Shown here in pieces: positions 38,368 through 49,300 of a stretch of 64,000 nt of DNA (within the stretch, counting starts at the first letter, position 1; each line of letters begins with the position of its first letter). The position numbers and the translations under genes were made by a program. The notes beneath the pieces were generated by a model. That model was not told the DNA's origin, made no database searches, and saw nothing but the letters and a program-made list of their open reading frames with translations. Origin of the DNA: an uncultured Flavihumibacter sp. (GTDB lineage Bacteria > Bacteroidota > Bacteroidia > Chitinophagales > Chitinophagaceae); NCBI GenBank assembly GCA_902168225.1, contig CABHOW010000048.1, forward strand, positions 1 to 64,000, read 5' to 3'.

Positions 38368-38392
38368 TTTATTCACCTTATAACAGAAAAAC

Positions 38393-39085
38393 ATGTCACT
38401 TACTAAAAAAAGAAAAGTAGCAGCTGCCAAGGTGGATAAAGCAAAAGTTTATTCATTGAAGGAAGCTTCAACGCTTGTAAAAGAAATTAACTGTACCAAA
38501 TTTGATAGCTCTGTAGATTTACATATCCGTTTGGGTGTAGATCCTAAAAAAGCAGATCAGCAAGTACGTGGTACTGTATCGTTACCACATGGTACCGGTA
38601 AAACAAAAAAAGTATTAGTGCTTTGCACACCCGATAAAGAAGCGGCTGCTAAAGAAGCAGGTGCCGATTATATTGGTTTAGACGAGTACATCACTAAAAT
38701 TGAAGGCGGTTGGGTAGATGTAGATGTTATTATTGCTACCCCTTCTGTAATGCCTAAAATTGGTAAACTCGGTAAAGTATTAGGTCCACGTAACTTAATG
38801 CCAAACCCTAAAACAGGAACAGTTACCAATGATGTAGCTGCTGCTGTAAATGAAGTTAAGGGCGGTAAAATTGCATTTAAAGTAGATAAAGCAGGTATTG
38901 TTCACGCTTCTATTGGTCGCGTTTCATTTGCGCCTGAGAAAATTGCCGAGAACAGTGCTGAATTGATCAATGCTATCATTAAGTTGAAACCATCTTCTGC
39001 CAAAGGTATTTACCTGAAAGGTGCAAGTATGGCCAGCACAATGAGCCCCGGTATTGCTTTAGATACAAAATCATTAATGAACTAA
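38393..39085 (+). CDS. rplA: 50S ribosomal protein uL1
   Basis: The 230-residue protein has the L1 pattern: [20 protein letters not shown], then [20 protein letters not shown] and [14 protein letters not shown]. It forms the L1 stalk and in other bacteria represses its own L11-L1 mRNA. It lies 25 bases after rplK. Confidence 0.97.
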   Translation: MSLTKKRKVAAAKVDKAKVYSLKEASTLVKEINCTKFDSSVDLHIRLGVDPKKADQQVRGTVSLPHGTGKTKKVLVLCTPDKEAAAKEAGADYIGLDEYITKIEGGWVDVDVIIATPSVMPKIGKLGKVLGPRNLMPNPKTGTVTNDVAAAVNEVKGGKIAFKVDKAGIVHASIGRVSFAPEKIAENSAELINAIIKLKPSSAKGIYLKGASMASTMSPGIALDTKSLMN

Positions 39086-39086
39086 T

Positions 39087-39123
39087 CCCAGTGATTCTTG
39101 CTTCGGCAGGAAAATGACCTGGG
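39087..39123 (+). promoter_or_regulatory. Kink-turn hairpin upstream of rplJ (L10-leader-like)
   Basis: Stem CCCAG/CTGGG, then a T-C mismatch, tandem GA/GA, a 3-base bulge AAT on the 3' strand, a second stem TTCTTGC/GCAGGAA and a TTCG tetraloop. This is exactly the order of a standard kink-turn. L10 of other bacteria binds a kink-turn in its own mRNA leader. It ends 18 bases before the rplJ ATG. Confidence 0.75.
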
Positions 39124-39141
39124 TCTTAAAAAAAATTAGTT

Positions 39142-39648
39142 ATGACAAAAGATCAAAAAAATGAAGTGATAGAAGTATTGAAAGAGAAATTCTCTCAATA
39201 CAATAACTTCTACATTACAGATACAGAATCGCTTACAGTAGCGCAAGTATCTAGCTTACGCAGAACTTGTTTTGATAAGCAAGTAGAGATGAAAGTGGCT
39301 AAGAACACTTTGATCCGTAAAGCATTGGAATCTATTGATGCAGAAAAATATGCAGGGGTATATGAATCATTGCATAATGTAACAGCATTATTATTTTCTG
39401 AGAATCCAAAAGAGCCTGCTTTAATTTTAAGCTCTTTCCGTAAATCAAGTAATGGAGAGAAGCCACAGTTGAAAGCTGCGTTCATAAATGGAGATATTTA
39501 TACGGGAGATAATAACTTGAAAGCACTTACCCAAATTAAGACGAAGAATGAATTAATAGGGGAAGTGATCGGATTGTTACAATCTCCTGCAAAACGCGTA
39601 CTCGCCGGTTTATTACACCATCACGAGAAGCAAGCAGAGCAGAATTAA
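39142..39648 (+). CDS. rplJ: 50S ribosomal protein uL10
   Basis: The 168-residue protein has the conserved TDTESLTVAQVSSLRR start and KVAKNTLIRKALE (23S-binding), with a C-terminal helix that carries the L12 dimers. L10 or the L10-L12 complex commonly represses its own mRNA, and the kink-turn just upstream is the likely target. The stop codon lies inside a heptamer array. Confidence 0.96.
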   Translation: MTKDQKNEVIEVLKEKFSQYNNFYITDTESLTVAQVSSLRRTCFDKQVEMKVAKNTLIRKALESIDAEKYAGVYESLHNVTALLFSENPKEPALILSSFRKSSNGEKPQLKAAFINGDIYTGDNNLKALTQIKTKNELIGEVIGLLQSPAKRVLAGLLHHHEKQAEQN

Positions 39649-39716
39649 GAATTAAAAATTATGAATTAAGAGTTATGAATTGAATTCTTCATTCTTAATT
39701 TATAATTCATAATTAA
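39640..39716. repeat. Heptanucleotide array arranged as an inverted repeat
   Basis: Eleven 7-base units: six of the NNGAATT type (39640-39681), starting in the last codons of rplJ, then five in the opposite orientation (39682-39716). The two arms are partly complementary and can fold as a long AT-rich hairpin between rplJ and rplL. Confidence 0.85.
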
Positions 39717-39765
39717 GATAAAACCCAGGCCTGAGGGACCATAAAGGCAAATTTTTTTAAAACCC

Positions 39766-39800
39766 TCCGTCGGATTCGAAAATTCGGATATGAAGACGGA
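39766..39800 (+). promoter_or_regulatory. Second kink-turn hairpin, upstream of rplL
   Basis: Stem TCCGTC/GACGGA, then a G-A mismatch, tandem GA/GA, a 3-base bulge TAT on the 3' strand, a second stem TTCGA/TCGGA and loop AAAT. It has the same topology as the rplJ hairpin with different stem sequences. It ends 15 bases before the rplL ATG. Confidence 0.65.
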
Positions 39801-39815
39801 AAAAATTTAAACACA

Positions 39816-40190
39816 ATGGCAGACGTAAAAGCATTAGCTGAATCATTAGTAAGCTTAACAGTAAAAGAAGTACAAGAATTAGCCGATGTATTAAAGGCTG
39901 ATTACGGTATTGAACCAGCTGCAGCAGCAGTAGTAGTTGCCAGCGGCGATGGCGGTGGTGCAGCAGTAGTTGAAGAGAAAACAGCATTTGATGTTATTCT
40001 TGTAAGCGGTGGTGCAAGCAAATTAGGCGTGGTTAAAATCGTTAAAGAATTAACCGGCTTAGGTTTGAAAGAAGCAAAAGACTTAGTAGATGGTGCTCCG
40101 AAGCCCATTAAAGAAGGCGTATCTAAAGCAGAAGCTGATGATGTAGCCGCTAAGTTAAAAGATGCCGGCGCTGAAGTAGAAATCAAGTAA
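39816..40190 (+). CDS. rplL: 50S ribosomal protein bL12 (L7/L12)
   Basis: The 124-residue acidic protein has an N-terminal dimerisation helix, an Ala/Gly-rich hinge ([18 protein letters not shown]) and the C-terminal factor-binding domain (KIGVIK-like [20 protein letters not shown]). It recruits translational GTPases as multiple copies on L10. A 167-base gap separates it from rplJ, unusually long, containing the inverted heptamer array and the second kink-turn. Confidence 0.97.
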   Translation: MADVKALAESLVSLTVKEVQELADVLKADYGIEPAAAAVVVASGDGGGAAVVEEKTAFDVILVSGGASKLGVVKIVKELTGLGLKEAKDLVDGAPKPIKEGVSKAEADDVAAKLKDAGAEVEIK

Positions 40191-40212
40191 TTAAGTACTT
40201 CTGAAATAATAG

Positions 40213-40256
40213 GTCCCCATTCCCAACAGCACTGTTGAGATTGGGGACTTTTTTAT
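40213..40256 (+). terminator. Terminator after rplL
   Basis: GTCCCCA (40213-40219) pairs with TGGGGAC (40242-40248) around an inner CAACAG/CTGTTG stem, followed by seven T. It separates the L11-L12 group from rpoBC. Confidence 0.9.
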
Positions 40257-40285
40257 TAGTTTTATATTTCTAATTAATGATTACC

Positions 40286-42298
40286 ATGAAAAAAATCGCA
40301 TTTATTGCTTTGGTGGCTTTCGCTGCCTGTAAAACAAAAACGGATACAAAAAGCTATTTCGATCGGGCGGGTATGGATACTACTATTCACCCCGGTGACA
40401 ATTTCTTCCAATATGCTAATGGTACTTGGATGAAAAATGCAAAAATACCCGATGATCAAAGCGGATGGGGAAGCTTCTACACCTTATATGATGAAAACCT
40501 CGCAAAGTTGCGTACTATCTTAGATGAAACTGCAGCTAAAACAGATCACCCCAAAGGATCAGCTGCACAAAAAGTGGGCGACTTCTATGCAAGTGGAATG
40601 GATACCATAGGGATAGAGAAAAAAGGATATGAGCCCCTTAAACCCATGCTCGCCAAAATAGATGCTGCTAAAGATTATAAAGAACTATTACAATTATTGG
40701 CAGAAAGCGAAGTGAACGGAGAAGGTGATCTCTTTTCATTTTATGTGGGTACCGATGAGCGTAACAGCGCGAAAAATATTTTAATACTCTCCCAAACAGG
40801 TACTACACTTCCCGAAAAAGAATATTATACCAAACAAGATTCTATCACCAAAAATTTTCGCACCAAATTGGCAAGCCATGCTGCGAAATATTTTGAACTT
40901 ACAGGAACCGATGCTGCTACGGCTCAAAAAAATGCTGCACAAATAGTAGCGTTAGAAACCCAAATAGCAGCCTCTCATCTTACTCCTGTTGAACAACGCG
41001 ATCCGATAAAAAATTATAATAAAATGTCGATCGCCGATTTACAGAAGCGGTCCCCGAATATCATGTGGACTAGTATACTAGAGAAAATCGGAGCAAAAAC
41101 AGATAGTATCAATGTGGCACAACCCAAGTATTATGAAGCCCTTAGTGGTTTATTGGTATCTCAACCTATTGATGTTTGGAAAAGTAAAGTGAAGTTTGAT
41201 TATATATCTGCAAAAGCAGGTTTATTGAGCAAGGCATTCAGAGATGAAAGGTTTGCCTTCAATCAATTATTCTCCGGAGCCAAGAAGCAGGAAGATCGCT
41301 GGAAAGTGATGGTCAATAGAACCGATGCTAACTTAAAAGATTTATTAGGAGAAGTATATGTTCAAAAATACTTTCCGCCGGAGGCGAAAAAAAGAATGGA
41401 CGAGTTAGTTAATAATTTACAACAAGCCTTTAAAGCCAGAATTAATAAACTCGATTGGATGAGCGATTCTACAAAAATTCGCGCACAGGAAAAGTTGGCT
41501 GCCTTCCTTAAAAAAATTGGATATCCTTCTGTTTGGAAAAAATACGATGATGTAACCATTACCCGTGATAATCTTTTTGAGAATATGCGGCAAATTGCTG
41601 TACATGATCATAAAGAAGCTATCGGAAAAATTGGCAAACCGGTAGATAAAACAGAGTGGCAAATGACCCCGCCAACAGTAAATGCGTATTATAACCCAAC
41701 CTTTAATGAAATCGTATTTCCTGCAGGTATTTTGCAGTTTCCATTCTTCGATTTAGGCGCCGATGATGCCATTAACTACGGCGGAATAGGCATGGTAATA
41801 GGGCATGAAATGACCCATGGTTTCGACGATCAAGGTAGGCAGTACGATGCACAGGGTAATTTAAAAGACTGGTGGACAAAGGCCGATGGTGATAAATTCA
41901 AGCAAAAGGCCGATGGGGTAGTAACGCAGTATAATAGCTATGTGGTGCTCGATAGTTTACATGTAAACGGCTCACTAACACTGGGAGAAAACCTTGCAGA
42001 TATAGGCGGTTTAGCCATTGCCTATGATGCGTTTAAAATGACCAAACAAGGGCAGGGAACCGATAAAATTGACGGTTTTACGCCCGATCAGCGGTTTTTC
42101 TTGGGATTTGCCCAGGTTTGGAAACTAGTAAACAGACCGGAAACGATGCGCACCCGTATTTCTATCGACCCACATTCGCCCGAAGAATTCCGGGTTAACG
42201 GTCCGGTGGCCGATTTCGATCCTTTCTATGCCGCTTTTGGGGTAACGGAGAAACATAAACTTTACCGGAAACCGGCAGATCGGGCTAAAATCTGGTAG
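40286..42298 (+). CDS. M13-family zinc metallopeptidase lipoprotein (PepO/neprilysin-like)
   Basis: The 670-residue protein has a lipoprotein signal (MKKIAFIALVAFAAC). The M13 catalytic set is HEMTH within VIGHEMTHGFDDQG, the third ligand is in GENLADIGGL (ExxxD), and the NAYYNP substrate loop lies before it. M13 enzymes are cell-surface or periplasmic oligopeptidases. Here the gene separates rplL from rpoB and has terminators or promoters on both sides, so it is transcribed independently. The start at 40286 gives the clean signal peptide; the frame begins three codons earlier. Confidence 0.93.
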   Translation: MKKIAFIALVAFAACKTKTDTKSYFDRAGMDTTIHPGDNFFQYANGTWMKNAKIPDDQSGWGSFYTLYDENLAKLRTILDETAAKTDHPKGSAAQKVGDFYASGMDTIGIEKKGYEPLKPMLAKIDAAKDYKELLQLLAESEVNGEGDLFSFYVGTDERNSAKNILILSQTGTTLPEKEYYTKQDSITKNFRTKLASHAAKYFELTGTDAATAQKNAAQIVALETQIAASHLTPVEQRDPIKNYNKMSIADLQKRSPNIMWTSILEKIGAKTDSINVAQPKYYEALSGLLVSQPIDVWKSKVKFDYISAKAGLLSKAFRDERFAFNQLFSGAKKQEDRWKVMVNRTDANLKDLLGEVYVQKYFPPEAKKRMDELVNNLQQAFKARINKLDWMSDSTKIRAQEKLAAFLKKIGYPSVWKKYDDVTITRDNLFENMRQIAVHDHKEAIGKIGKPVDKTEWQMTPPTVNAYYNPTFNEIVFPAGILQFPFFDLGADDAINYGGIGMVIGHEMTHGFDDQGRQYDAQGNLKDWWTKADGDKFKQKADGVVTQYNSYVVLDSLHVNGSLTLGENLADIGGLAIAYDAFKMTKQGQGTDKIDGFTPDQRFFLGFAQVWKLVNRPETMRTRISIDPHSPEEFRVNGPVADFDPFYAAFGVTEKHKLYRKPADRAKIW

Positions 42299-42344
42299 AA
42301 ATATTTATTTATTCACATTGGGTGGTTTGGCGTAAAATTTGTTT

Positions 42345-42374
42345 TTGCGTTTGCCACCCCTTTCCTTACCTTTG
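42345..42374 (+). promoter_or_regulatory. rpoBC promoter
   Basis: TTG at 42345-42347, exactly 19 bases, then TACCTTTG at 42367-42374. The leader is about 130 bases long. Confidence 0.75.
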
Positions 42375-42491
42375 CCATCCTTAATTTTGGGCGAATTAGC
42401 GGGTGGACATTTTTATCATTGCATTTGAATGATGAATGCGCCGATTGTACGTTAAGAGAATTTTACCATTCTCCCCAATATTTTATCGCAT

Positions 42492-42503
42492 AAAACCGGT
42501 TTT
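42492..42503. promoter_or_regulatory. Perfect palindrome before the rpoB start codon
   Basis: AAAACCGGTTTT, a 12-base perfect palindrome 8 bases before the rpoB ATG. A small hairpin (GAGAAT/ATTCTC) lies about 20 bases further upstream. Function unknown. Confidence 0.35.
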
Positions 42504-42511
42504 ACATAAAT

Positions 42512-45500
42512 ATGTCTACAACTACATTGAACAACAGGGTCGGCTTCGGTAAAACTAAACATTTGGCAGATGCCCCAGACCTTCTCGACATCCAGTTAGA
42601 ATCTTTTAAAGAGTTTTTTCAGTTAGAGACTACGCCCGATAAACGTAATGTGGAAGGGCTGTTTCGTGTGTTTAAGGAAAATTTTCCTATTACAGACACG
42701 CGTAACATTTTCGTACTGGAATTCCTCGACTATTTTATTGATCCGCCCCGTTACACGATTGATGAGTGTATGGAACGCGGATTAACTTATGCTGTGCCTT
42801 TGAAGGCGAAGCTAAGGTTAAGCTGTAACGATGAAGAGCACGTGGATTTCCAAACCATCGTTCAAGATGTGTTCTTAGGAAATATACCTTACATGACTCC
42901 TCGCGGTACCTTCGTAATTAATGGTGCAGAGCGTGTAGTTGTTTCTCAACTTCACCGTTCTCCGGGTGTATTCTTCGGACAATCAACGCATCCTAACGGT
43001 ACCAAAATTTACTCTGCCCGTGTAATTCCTTTCAAAGGTGCATGGATGGAGTTTGCTACCGACATTAATAACGTAATGTATGCCTATATCGATCGTAAGA
43101 AGAAGTTCCCTGTAACTACTTTATTGCGTTCCATCGGCTTCGAAACGGATAAAGATATTCTTGAACTCTTCGGTATGGCCGATGAGGTTAAAGCCGATAA
43201 AAAAACATTGGCAAACCAGGTTGGTAGAAAATTAGCTGCCCGTGTATTACGTACTTGGGTAGAAGATTTTGTGGATGAAGATACCGGCGAAGTAGTAAGT
43301 ATTGAGCGTAACGAAATTGTGATGGAGCGTGATACGGTATTGGATGAAGAAGCGATCAATACCATTATTGAAATGGAAGTGAAGAGCGTATTCATTCAAA
43401 AAGAAGATGTAGGTGGCGATTACGCAATTATCTATAATACCTTAAATAAAGATACATCGAACAGTGAATTAGAAGCGGTTCAACATATCTATCGCCAGTT
43501 ACGCGGTGCCGATGCGCCTGATAACGAAACGGCACGTGGTATTATCGACAAACTTTTCTTTAGTGATAAACGTTACGATTTAGGAGAAGTGGGTCGCTAT
43601 AAAATCAACAGAAAATTAGGTTTGGAATATCCTTTAACGAAAAAGGTATTAACCAAACAAGATATCATTGAGATCATCAAATACCTTGTTCGCTTAACAA
43701 ATGCGAAAGCAGAGATCGATGATATCGATCATCTTAGCAACCGTAGGGTTCGTACCGTAGGTGAGCAATTATATGCACAGTTCGGTGTAGGTTTAGCGCG
43801 TATGGCGCGTACCATTCGCGAGCGTATGAACGTGCGTGATAACGAGGTATTTACACCGGTTGATTTGATCAACGCGCGTACCCTATCTTCTGTTATCAAC
43901 TCTTTCTTCGGAACTTCTCAATTATCTCAGTTCCTCGATCAAACTAACCCATTGAGTGAGATCACGCACAAGCGTCGTATCTCCGCACTCGGACCCGGTG
44001 GTTTGAGCAGGGAACGTGCAGGCTTTGAAGTGCGAGATGTACACTACTCTCACTATGGTCGTTTGTGTACCATTGAAACACCGGAAGGTCCAAACATTGG
44101 TTTGATCTCTACACTTTGCGTTCATGCAGCTATTAACGATATGGGCTTTATTGAAACACCTTATCGTAAAGTAGAAGGTGGTAAAGTGAATATGAAAGAA
44201 CTCACTTTCTTGAGTGCAGAAGAAGAAGATACCGCAAAGATCGCACAAAGTAATTCTCCTTTAACAGAAAAAGGTGAGTTTGCAGAAGATAAGGTAGTAT
44301 CTCGCCAAACAGGTGATTTCCCGATATTAGATAAAGAAGAAGTGGAATATATGGACGTTGCACCTAACCAAATCGTTGGTTTAAGTGCTTCTCTTATTCC
44401 TTTCTTAGAGCATGACGATGCTAACCGTGCATTGATGGGATCAAACATGCAACGTCAGGCCGTACCATTGATCTTACCCGAAGTACCTATCGTTGGAACC
44501 GGATTAGAAGGTAAAGCTGCACGTGATGCGAGAATTCAAATTCATGCAGACGGTAATGGTATCGTTGAATTCGTTGATGCCAATGAAATTCATGTTCGTT
44601 ACGATAGAAATGATCTCGATCGTTTGGTAAGTTTTAATGACGACTTACAAATATATAAACTCACTAAGTTTATCAAAACAAACCAAGCTACTTGTATCAA
44701 TCTTCGTCCCGCTGTGAAGAAAGGCCAGAAAGTGAAGAAGGGAGATTTCTTAACAGAAGGATACGCTACTAAAGATGGTGAATTAGCATTGGGTCGTAAC
44801 CTGCAAGTGGCATTCATGCCTTGGAAAGGATACAACTTTGAAGATGCGATCGTAATTAGCGAGAAAGTAGTTCGTGAAGATTTATTTACATCTGTTCATA
44901 TTGAAGAATACGAATTAGAAGTACGTGATACTAAATTAGGGGAAGAAGAATTAACACCGGATATCCCTAACGTTTCAGAAGAAGCTACAAAGGATTTGGA
45001 TGAGAATGGTATCATTCGTATCGGTGCTACTATTAAAGAAGGAGATATTCTAATCGGTAAGATCACACCTAAAGGTGAATCTGATCCTACACCGGAAGAA
45101 AAATTACTTCGCGCCATCTTCGGTGATAAAGCCGGGGATGCCAAAGATGCTTCTTTAAAAGCACCAAACGGAACAGAAGGTGTAGTAATTGATAAAAAAC
45201 TTTTCCAACGTGCTAAGAAAGATAAGAATGGTAAGATCCGTGAGAAAGCATTGTTAGAAAAAGTAGAGAAAGTACACCAACAAAATGTGGAGTCTATCAA
45301 AGAATTGTTATTAGATAAACTACAAACATTATTGAAAGACAAAACTTCAGCAGGTGTTAGTAATAACTTTGGAGAGTCATTGATCGGTAAAGGCGCGAAA
45401 TTCAACCAAAAGAATTTAGCTACCATCGATTACCAAAATGTAAATCCATTGGGTTGGACAGGTGAAGCAAAAGTGGATGACCAGATCAACACTTTGTTAC

Positions 45501-46315
45501 ACAATTACAGTATCAAATACAATGAAGAATTAGGTCGTTACAAACGTGAGAAGTTCAATATTTCTATAGGTGATGAATTACCTGCGGGTGTATTGAAATT
45601 GGCTAAAGTTTATCTCGCTGTTAAACGTAAGTTGAAAGTGGGTGATAAAATGGCCGGACGCCATGGTAACAAAGGTATTGTTGCAAAAATCGTACGTGCA
45701 GAAGATATGCCGTTTATGGAAGATGGAACACCGGTAGATATTGTGTTGAATCCACTAGGGGTACCTTCTCGTATGAACCTCGGACAGATCTACGAAACCA
45801 TTTTAGGATGGACCGGTAAGCGTTTGGGTGTTCGTTTTGCTACACCAATTTTTGATGGTGCTTCAACCGATGAAATTGAGCAATATTGTAAAGACGCTAA
45901 TATTCCAAGAAATGGTCATACCTACTTGTATGATGGTGAAACCGGAGAACGCTTCCACCAGAAAGCAACAGTAGGTGTAATCTATATGATTAAACTTCAC
46001 CACATGGTTGATGACAAGATGCATGCCCGTTCAATCGGACCATACAGCTTGATCACACAACAACCATTGGGTGGTAAGGCACAGTTTGGTGGTCAGCGTT
46101 TCGGAGAGATGGAAGTGTGGGCATTGGAAGCGTATGGTGCTGCTAATATTCTGCAAGAATTATTAACACTTAAATCAGATGATATCATTGGTAGGGCTAA
46201 GACTTATGAAGCCATCGTGAAAGGTGATAATATTCCAAGAGCAGGTGTTCCTGAATCATTTAACGTATTGGTGCACGAACTAAGAGGTTTAGGCCTTGAT
46301 TTAAAGTTCGATTAA
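42512..46315 (+). CDS. rpoB: RNA polymerase beta subunit
   Basis: The 1267-residue protein has all RpoB landmarks: [20 protein letters not shown], the rifampicin region ([20 protein letters not shown]), [10 protein letters not shown] near the active site and the C-terminal [16 protein letters not shown]. In the rifampicin pocket the sequence reads [20 protein letters not shown], i.e. wild-type-like residues. It heads the rpoBC operon from its own promoter. Confidence 0.98.
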   Translation: MSTTTLNNRVGFGKTKHLADAPDLLDIQLESFKEFFQLETTPDKRNVEGLFRVFKENFPITDTRNIFVLEFLDYFIDPPRYTIDECMERGLTYAVPLKAKLRLSCNDEEHVDFQTIVQDVFLGNIPYMTPRGTFVINGAERVVVSQLHRSPGVFFGQSTHPNGTKIYSARVIPFKGAWMEFATDINNVMYAYIDRKKKFPVTTLLRSIGFETDKDILELFGMADEVKADKKTLANQVGRKLAARVLRTWVEDFVDEDTGEVVSIERNEIVMERDTVLDEEAINTIIEMEVKSVFIQKEDVGGDYAIIYNTLNKDTSNSELEAVQHIYRQLRGADAPDNETARGIIDKLFFSDKRYDLGEVGRYKINRKLGLEYPLTKKVLTKQDIIEIIKYLVRLTNAKAEIDDIDHLSNRRVRTVGEQLYAQFGVGLARMARTIRERMNVRDNEVFTPVDLINARTLSSVINSFFGTSQLSQFLDQTNPLSEITHKRRISALGPGGLSRERAGFEVRDVHYSHYGRLCTIETPEGPNIGLISTLCVHAAINDMGFIETPYRKVEGGKVNMKELTFLSAEEEDTAKIAQSNSPLTEKGEFAEDKVVSRQTGDFPILDKEEVEYMDVAPNQIVGLSASLIPFLEHDDANRALMGSNMQRQAVPLILPEVPIVGTGLEGKAARDARIQIHADGNGIVEFVDANEIHVRYDRNDLDRLVSFNDDLQIYKLTKFIKTNQATCINLRPAVKKGQKVKKGDFLTEGYATKDGELALGRNLQVAFMPWKGYNFEDAIVISEKVVREDLFTSVHIEEYELEVRDTKLGEEELTPDIPNVSEEATKDLDENGIIRIGATIKEGDILIGKITPKGESDPTPEEKLLRAIFGDKAGDAKDASLKAPNGTEGVVIDKKLFQRAKKDKNGKIREKALLEKVEKVHQQNVESIKELLLDKLQTLLKDKTSAGVSNNFGESLIGKGAKFNQKNLATIDYQNVNPLGWTGEAKVDDQINTLLHNYSIKYNEELGRYKREKFNISIGDELPAGVLKLAKVYLAVKRKLKVGDKMAGRHGNKGIVAKIVRAEDMPFMEDGTPVDIVLNPLGVPSRMNLGQIYETILGWTGKRLGVRFATPIFDGASTDEIEQYCKDANIPRNGHTYLYDGETGERFHQKATVGVIYMIKLHHMVDDKMHARSIGPYSLITQQPLGGKAQFGGQRFGEMEVWALEAYGAANILQELLTLKSDDIIGRAKTYEAIVKGDNIPRAGVPESFNVLVHELRGLGLDLKFD

Positions 46316-46346
46316 TCAACAAACAATTTTAATTCTCAACAGCGAT

Positions 46347-49300
46347 ATGGCATTCAAAAGAGAAAACAAACAAAGACCCACTTTTTCACAGATCACCATT
46401 AGTTTGGCATCGCCAGATAGTATCTTAGAAAGAAGTTTTGGGGAAGTATTAAAACCTGAAACCATTAATTACCGCACGTATAAGCCAGAAAGAGATGGTT
46501 TGTTCTGCGAAAGAATTTTTGGACCGGTTAAAGATTATGAGTGTGCTTGTGGTAAGTATAAGCGTATTCGTTATAAAGGTATTGTGTGTGATCGTTGTGG
46601 TGTAGAAGTAACGGAAAAGAAAGTGCGCAGAGAACGTATGGGCCATATTAAGTTGGTGGTTCCTGTGGTTCATATCTGGTACTTCAAAAGCTTACCCAAT
46701 AAAATCGGATACTTGTTGGGAATGAGTTCTAAAAAACTCGAAACCATCATCTATTACGAAAGATATGTAGTACTACAAGGTGGTGTAAAAGAGAACCTCG
46801 CAATGGGTGATCTTTTAACAGAAGAAGAATATCTTGATATACTGGATAATTTACCCAAAGACAATCAGTACCTACCGGATGAAGATCCTCAGAAATTCAT
46901 CGCTAAAATGGGTGCTGAAGCAGTACATGGATTATTAGAGCGTATAGATTTAGATGAATTAAGCTTCTCATTGCGTAATGCTGCAGCGAACGAAACTTCA
47001 CAACAACGTAAGGCAGATGCCTTAAAGCGATTGAGTGTGGTAGAATCTTTCCGTGATGCGAAAACACGTATTACCAACCAACCAGAGTGGATGGTGATGC
47101 AATATATTCCTGTAATTCCACCTGAACTTCGTCCGCTTGTACCTTTAGATGGCGGTCGTTTTGCATCATCTGATTTGAATGATCTCTATCGCCGTGTTAT
47201 CATTCGTAACAACCGTTTGAAGCGCTTGTTAGAAATTAAAGCACCTGAAGTAATATTACGTAATGAAAAACGTATGTTACAGGAAGCCATCGATAGCTTA
47301 TTCGATAATTCGCGTAAGTCGAATGCCGTAAAAGCTGAAGGTGGTCGTGCATTGAAATCTTTATCGGATGTATTAAAAGGTAAGCAAGGTCGTTTCCGTC
47401 AGAACTTATTAGGTAAACGTGTTGACTATTCCGGTCGTTCGGTTATCGTAGTTGGTCCTGAATTGAAAATGCATGAGTGCGGATTACCTAAAGACATGGC
47501 TGCTGAATTATTCAAGCCATTTATTATTCGTAAATTGATTGAAAGAGGAATCGTTAAAACAGTAAAATCGGCCAAGAAATTGGTTGATCGTAAAGAAGCT
47601 GTTATTTGGGATATCCTTGAAAATATATTGAAAGGACACCCCGTTTTATTAAACCGGGCTCCAACACTTCACCGTTTATCCATTCAAGCATTCCAGCCTA
47701 AATTGGTAGAAGGTAAAGCCATTCAATTACACCCCTTAGTTACTTCTGCTTTCAACGCCGATTTCGATGGAGACCAGATGGCGGTACACGTACCGTTAAG
47801 TAATGCGGCTGTATTGGAAGCGCAATTATTAATGCTTTCTTCTCACAACATCCTTAACCCACAAAATGGTACACCTATTACCCTGCCTTCACAAGACATG
47901 GTACTTGGATTGTATTATATCACTAAAGGAAAGAAAACAACTGATACCGAAATTATTAAGGGTCAGGGTATGGCTTTCTATAGCATGGATGAAGTGATCA
48001 TTGCTTATAATGAGAGACGTGTTGACTTACACGCGAATATCAAGGTAAAAACCAATGTTCGTATCAATGGTAAATTAGAGAAGAAATTAATTGATACAAC
48101 AGTTGGTAGGGTATTATTTAATCAGCATGTTCCGGCAGAAGTTGGTTTTGTAAATGCACTACTTACCAAGAAGAGCTTAAGAGAGATTATTGGTGATATC
48201 ATCAAAATTACAGACGTTCCTAAAACGGCTAAATTCTTAGATGATATCAAAACACTAGGTTTCCGCATGGCATTCCGTGGTGGTTTATCATTCAGTGTTA
48301 ACGACTTGATCGTACCTGAATTGAGAAACGAATTATTGGAAAGTGCAAAAACAGAAGTTGAAGAAGTTTGGGAAAGCTATAATATGGGTTTGATCACCAA
48401 TAACGAACGTTATAACCAGGTGATCGATATTTGGGGTAGGGTAGATATGAAAATCACAGAAACCCTTATCCGCGAAATGGCAACTGATAAACAAGGGTTT
48501 AACTCTGTTTACATGATGCTTGATTCAGGAGCCCGTGGTAGTAAAACACAGGTTAAACAGTTAGTAGGTATTCGTGGATTGATGGCTAAACCACGTAAGA
48601 GTGGTAGCACCGGCAGTGAGGTTATTGAAAACCCGATCCTCTCTAACTTTAAAGGTGGCTTGAACGTATTGGATTATTTCATTTCTACACACGGTGCGCG
48701 TAAAGGTTTGGCCGATACCGCTTTGAAAACAGCGGATGCCGGTTATCTTACCCGTAGGTTGGTTGACGTATCTCAGGATGTTGTAATTTCTGAAGAAGAT
48801 TGCGGAACATTAAGAGGTATTGCAACAAGTGCATTAAAAGATAATGAAGATATCATTGAACCACTGGCAGATCGTATTGAAGGTAGAACTTCATTACATG
48901 ATGTATATCACCCTGTAACCAATGAATTGATCATTGTTGCAGGTGAGGAAATTTCTTCAGATGTTGCAAAATTAATTGATGAGTCGGGTATTGAAACCGT
49001 TGAAATCAGATCTGTACTTACTTGCGAAAGTAAGCGCGGTGTGTGTGTGAAATGTTATGGTAAAAACTTAGCAACAGGTTACTTGGCCCAGCGTGGTGAT
49101 GCCGTAGGTATTATTGCTGCACAATCTATTGGTGAACCCGGTACACAGCTTACGCTCCGTACCTTCCACGTGGGTGGTGTTGCCGGATCTGCGTCAATTG
49201 AATCCGGTTTACCGGCTAAATTTGATGGTACTATTCAATTTGATGGATTAAGAACAGTTGATGTGGTTAATAATGAAGGAGAGAAATCTAAGATCGTTAT

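Noticed and set aside
42420-42450. Third kink-turn in the rpoB leader
   Set aside because: GCATT/AATGC can pair, but no second stem or GA/GA plus 3-base bulge follows.
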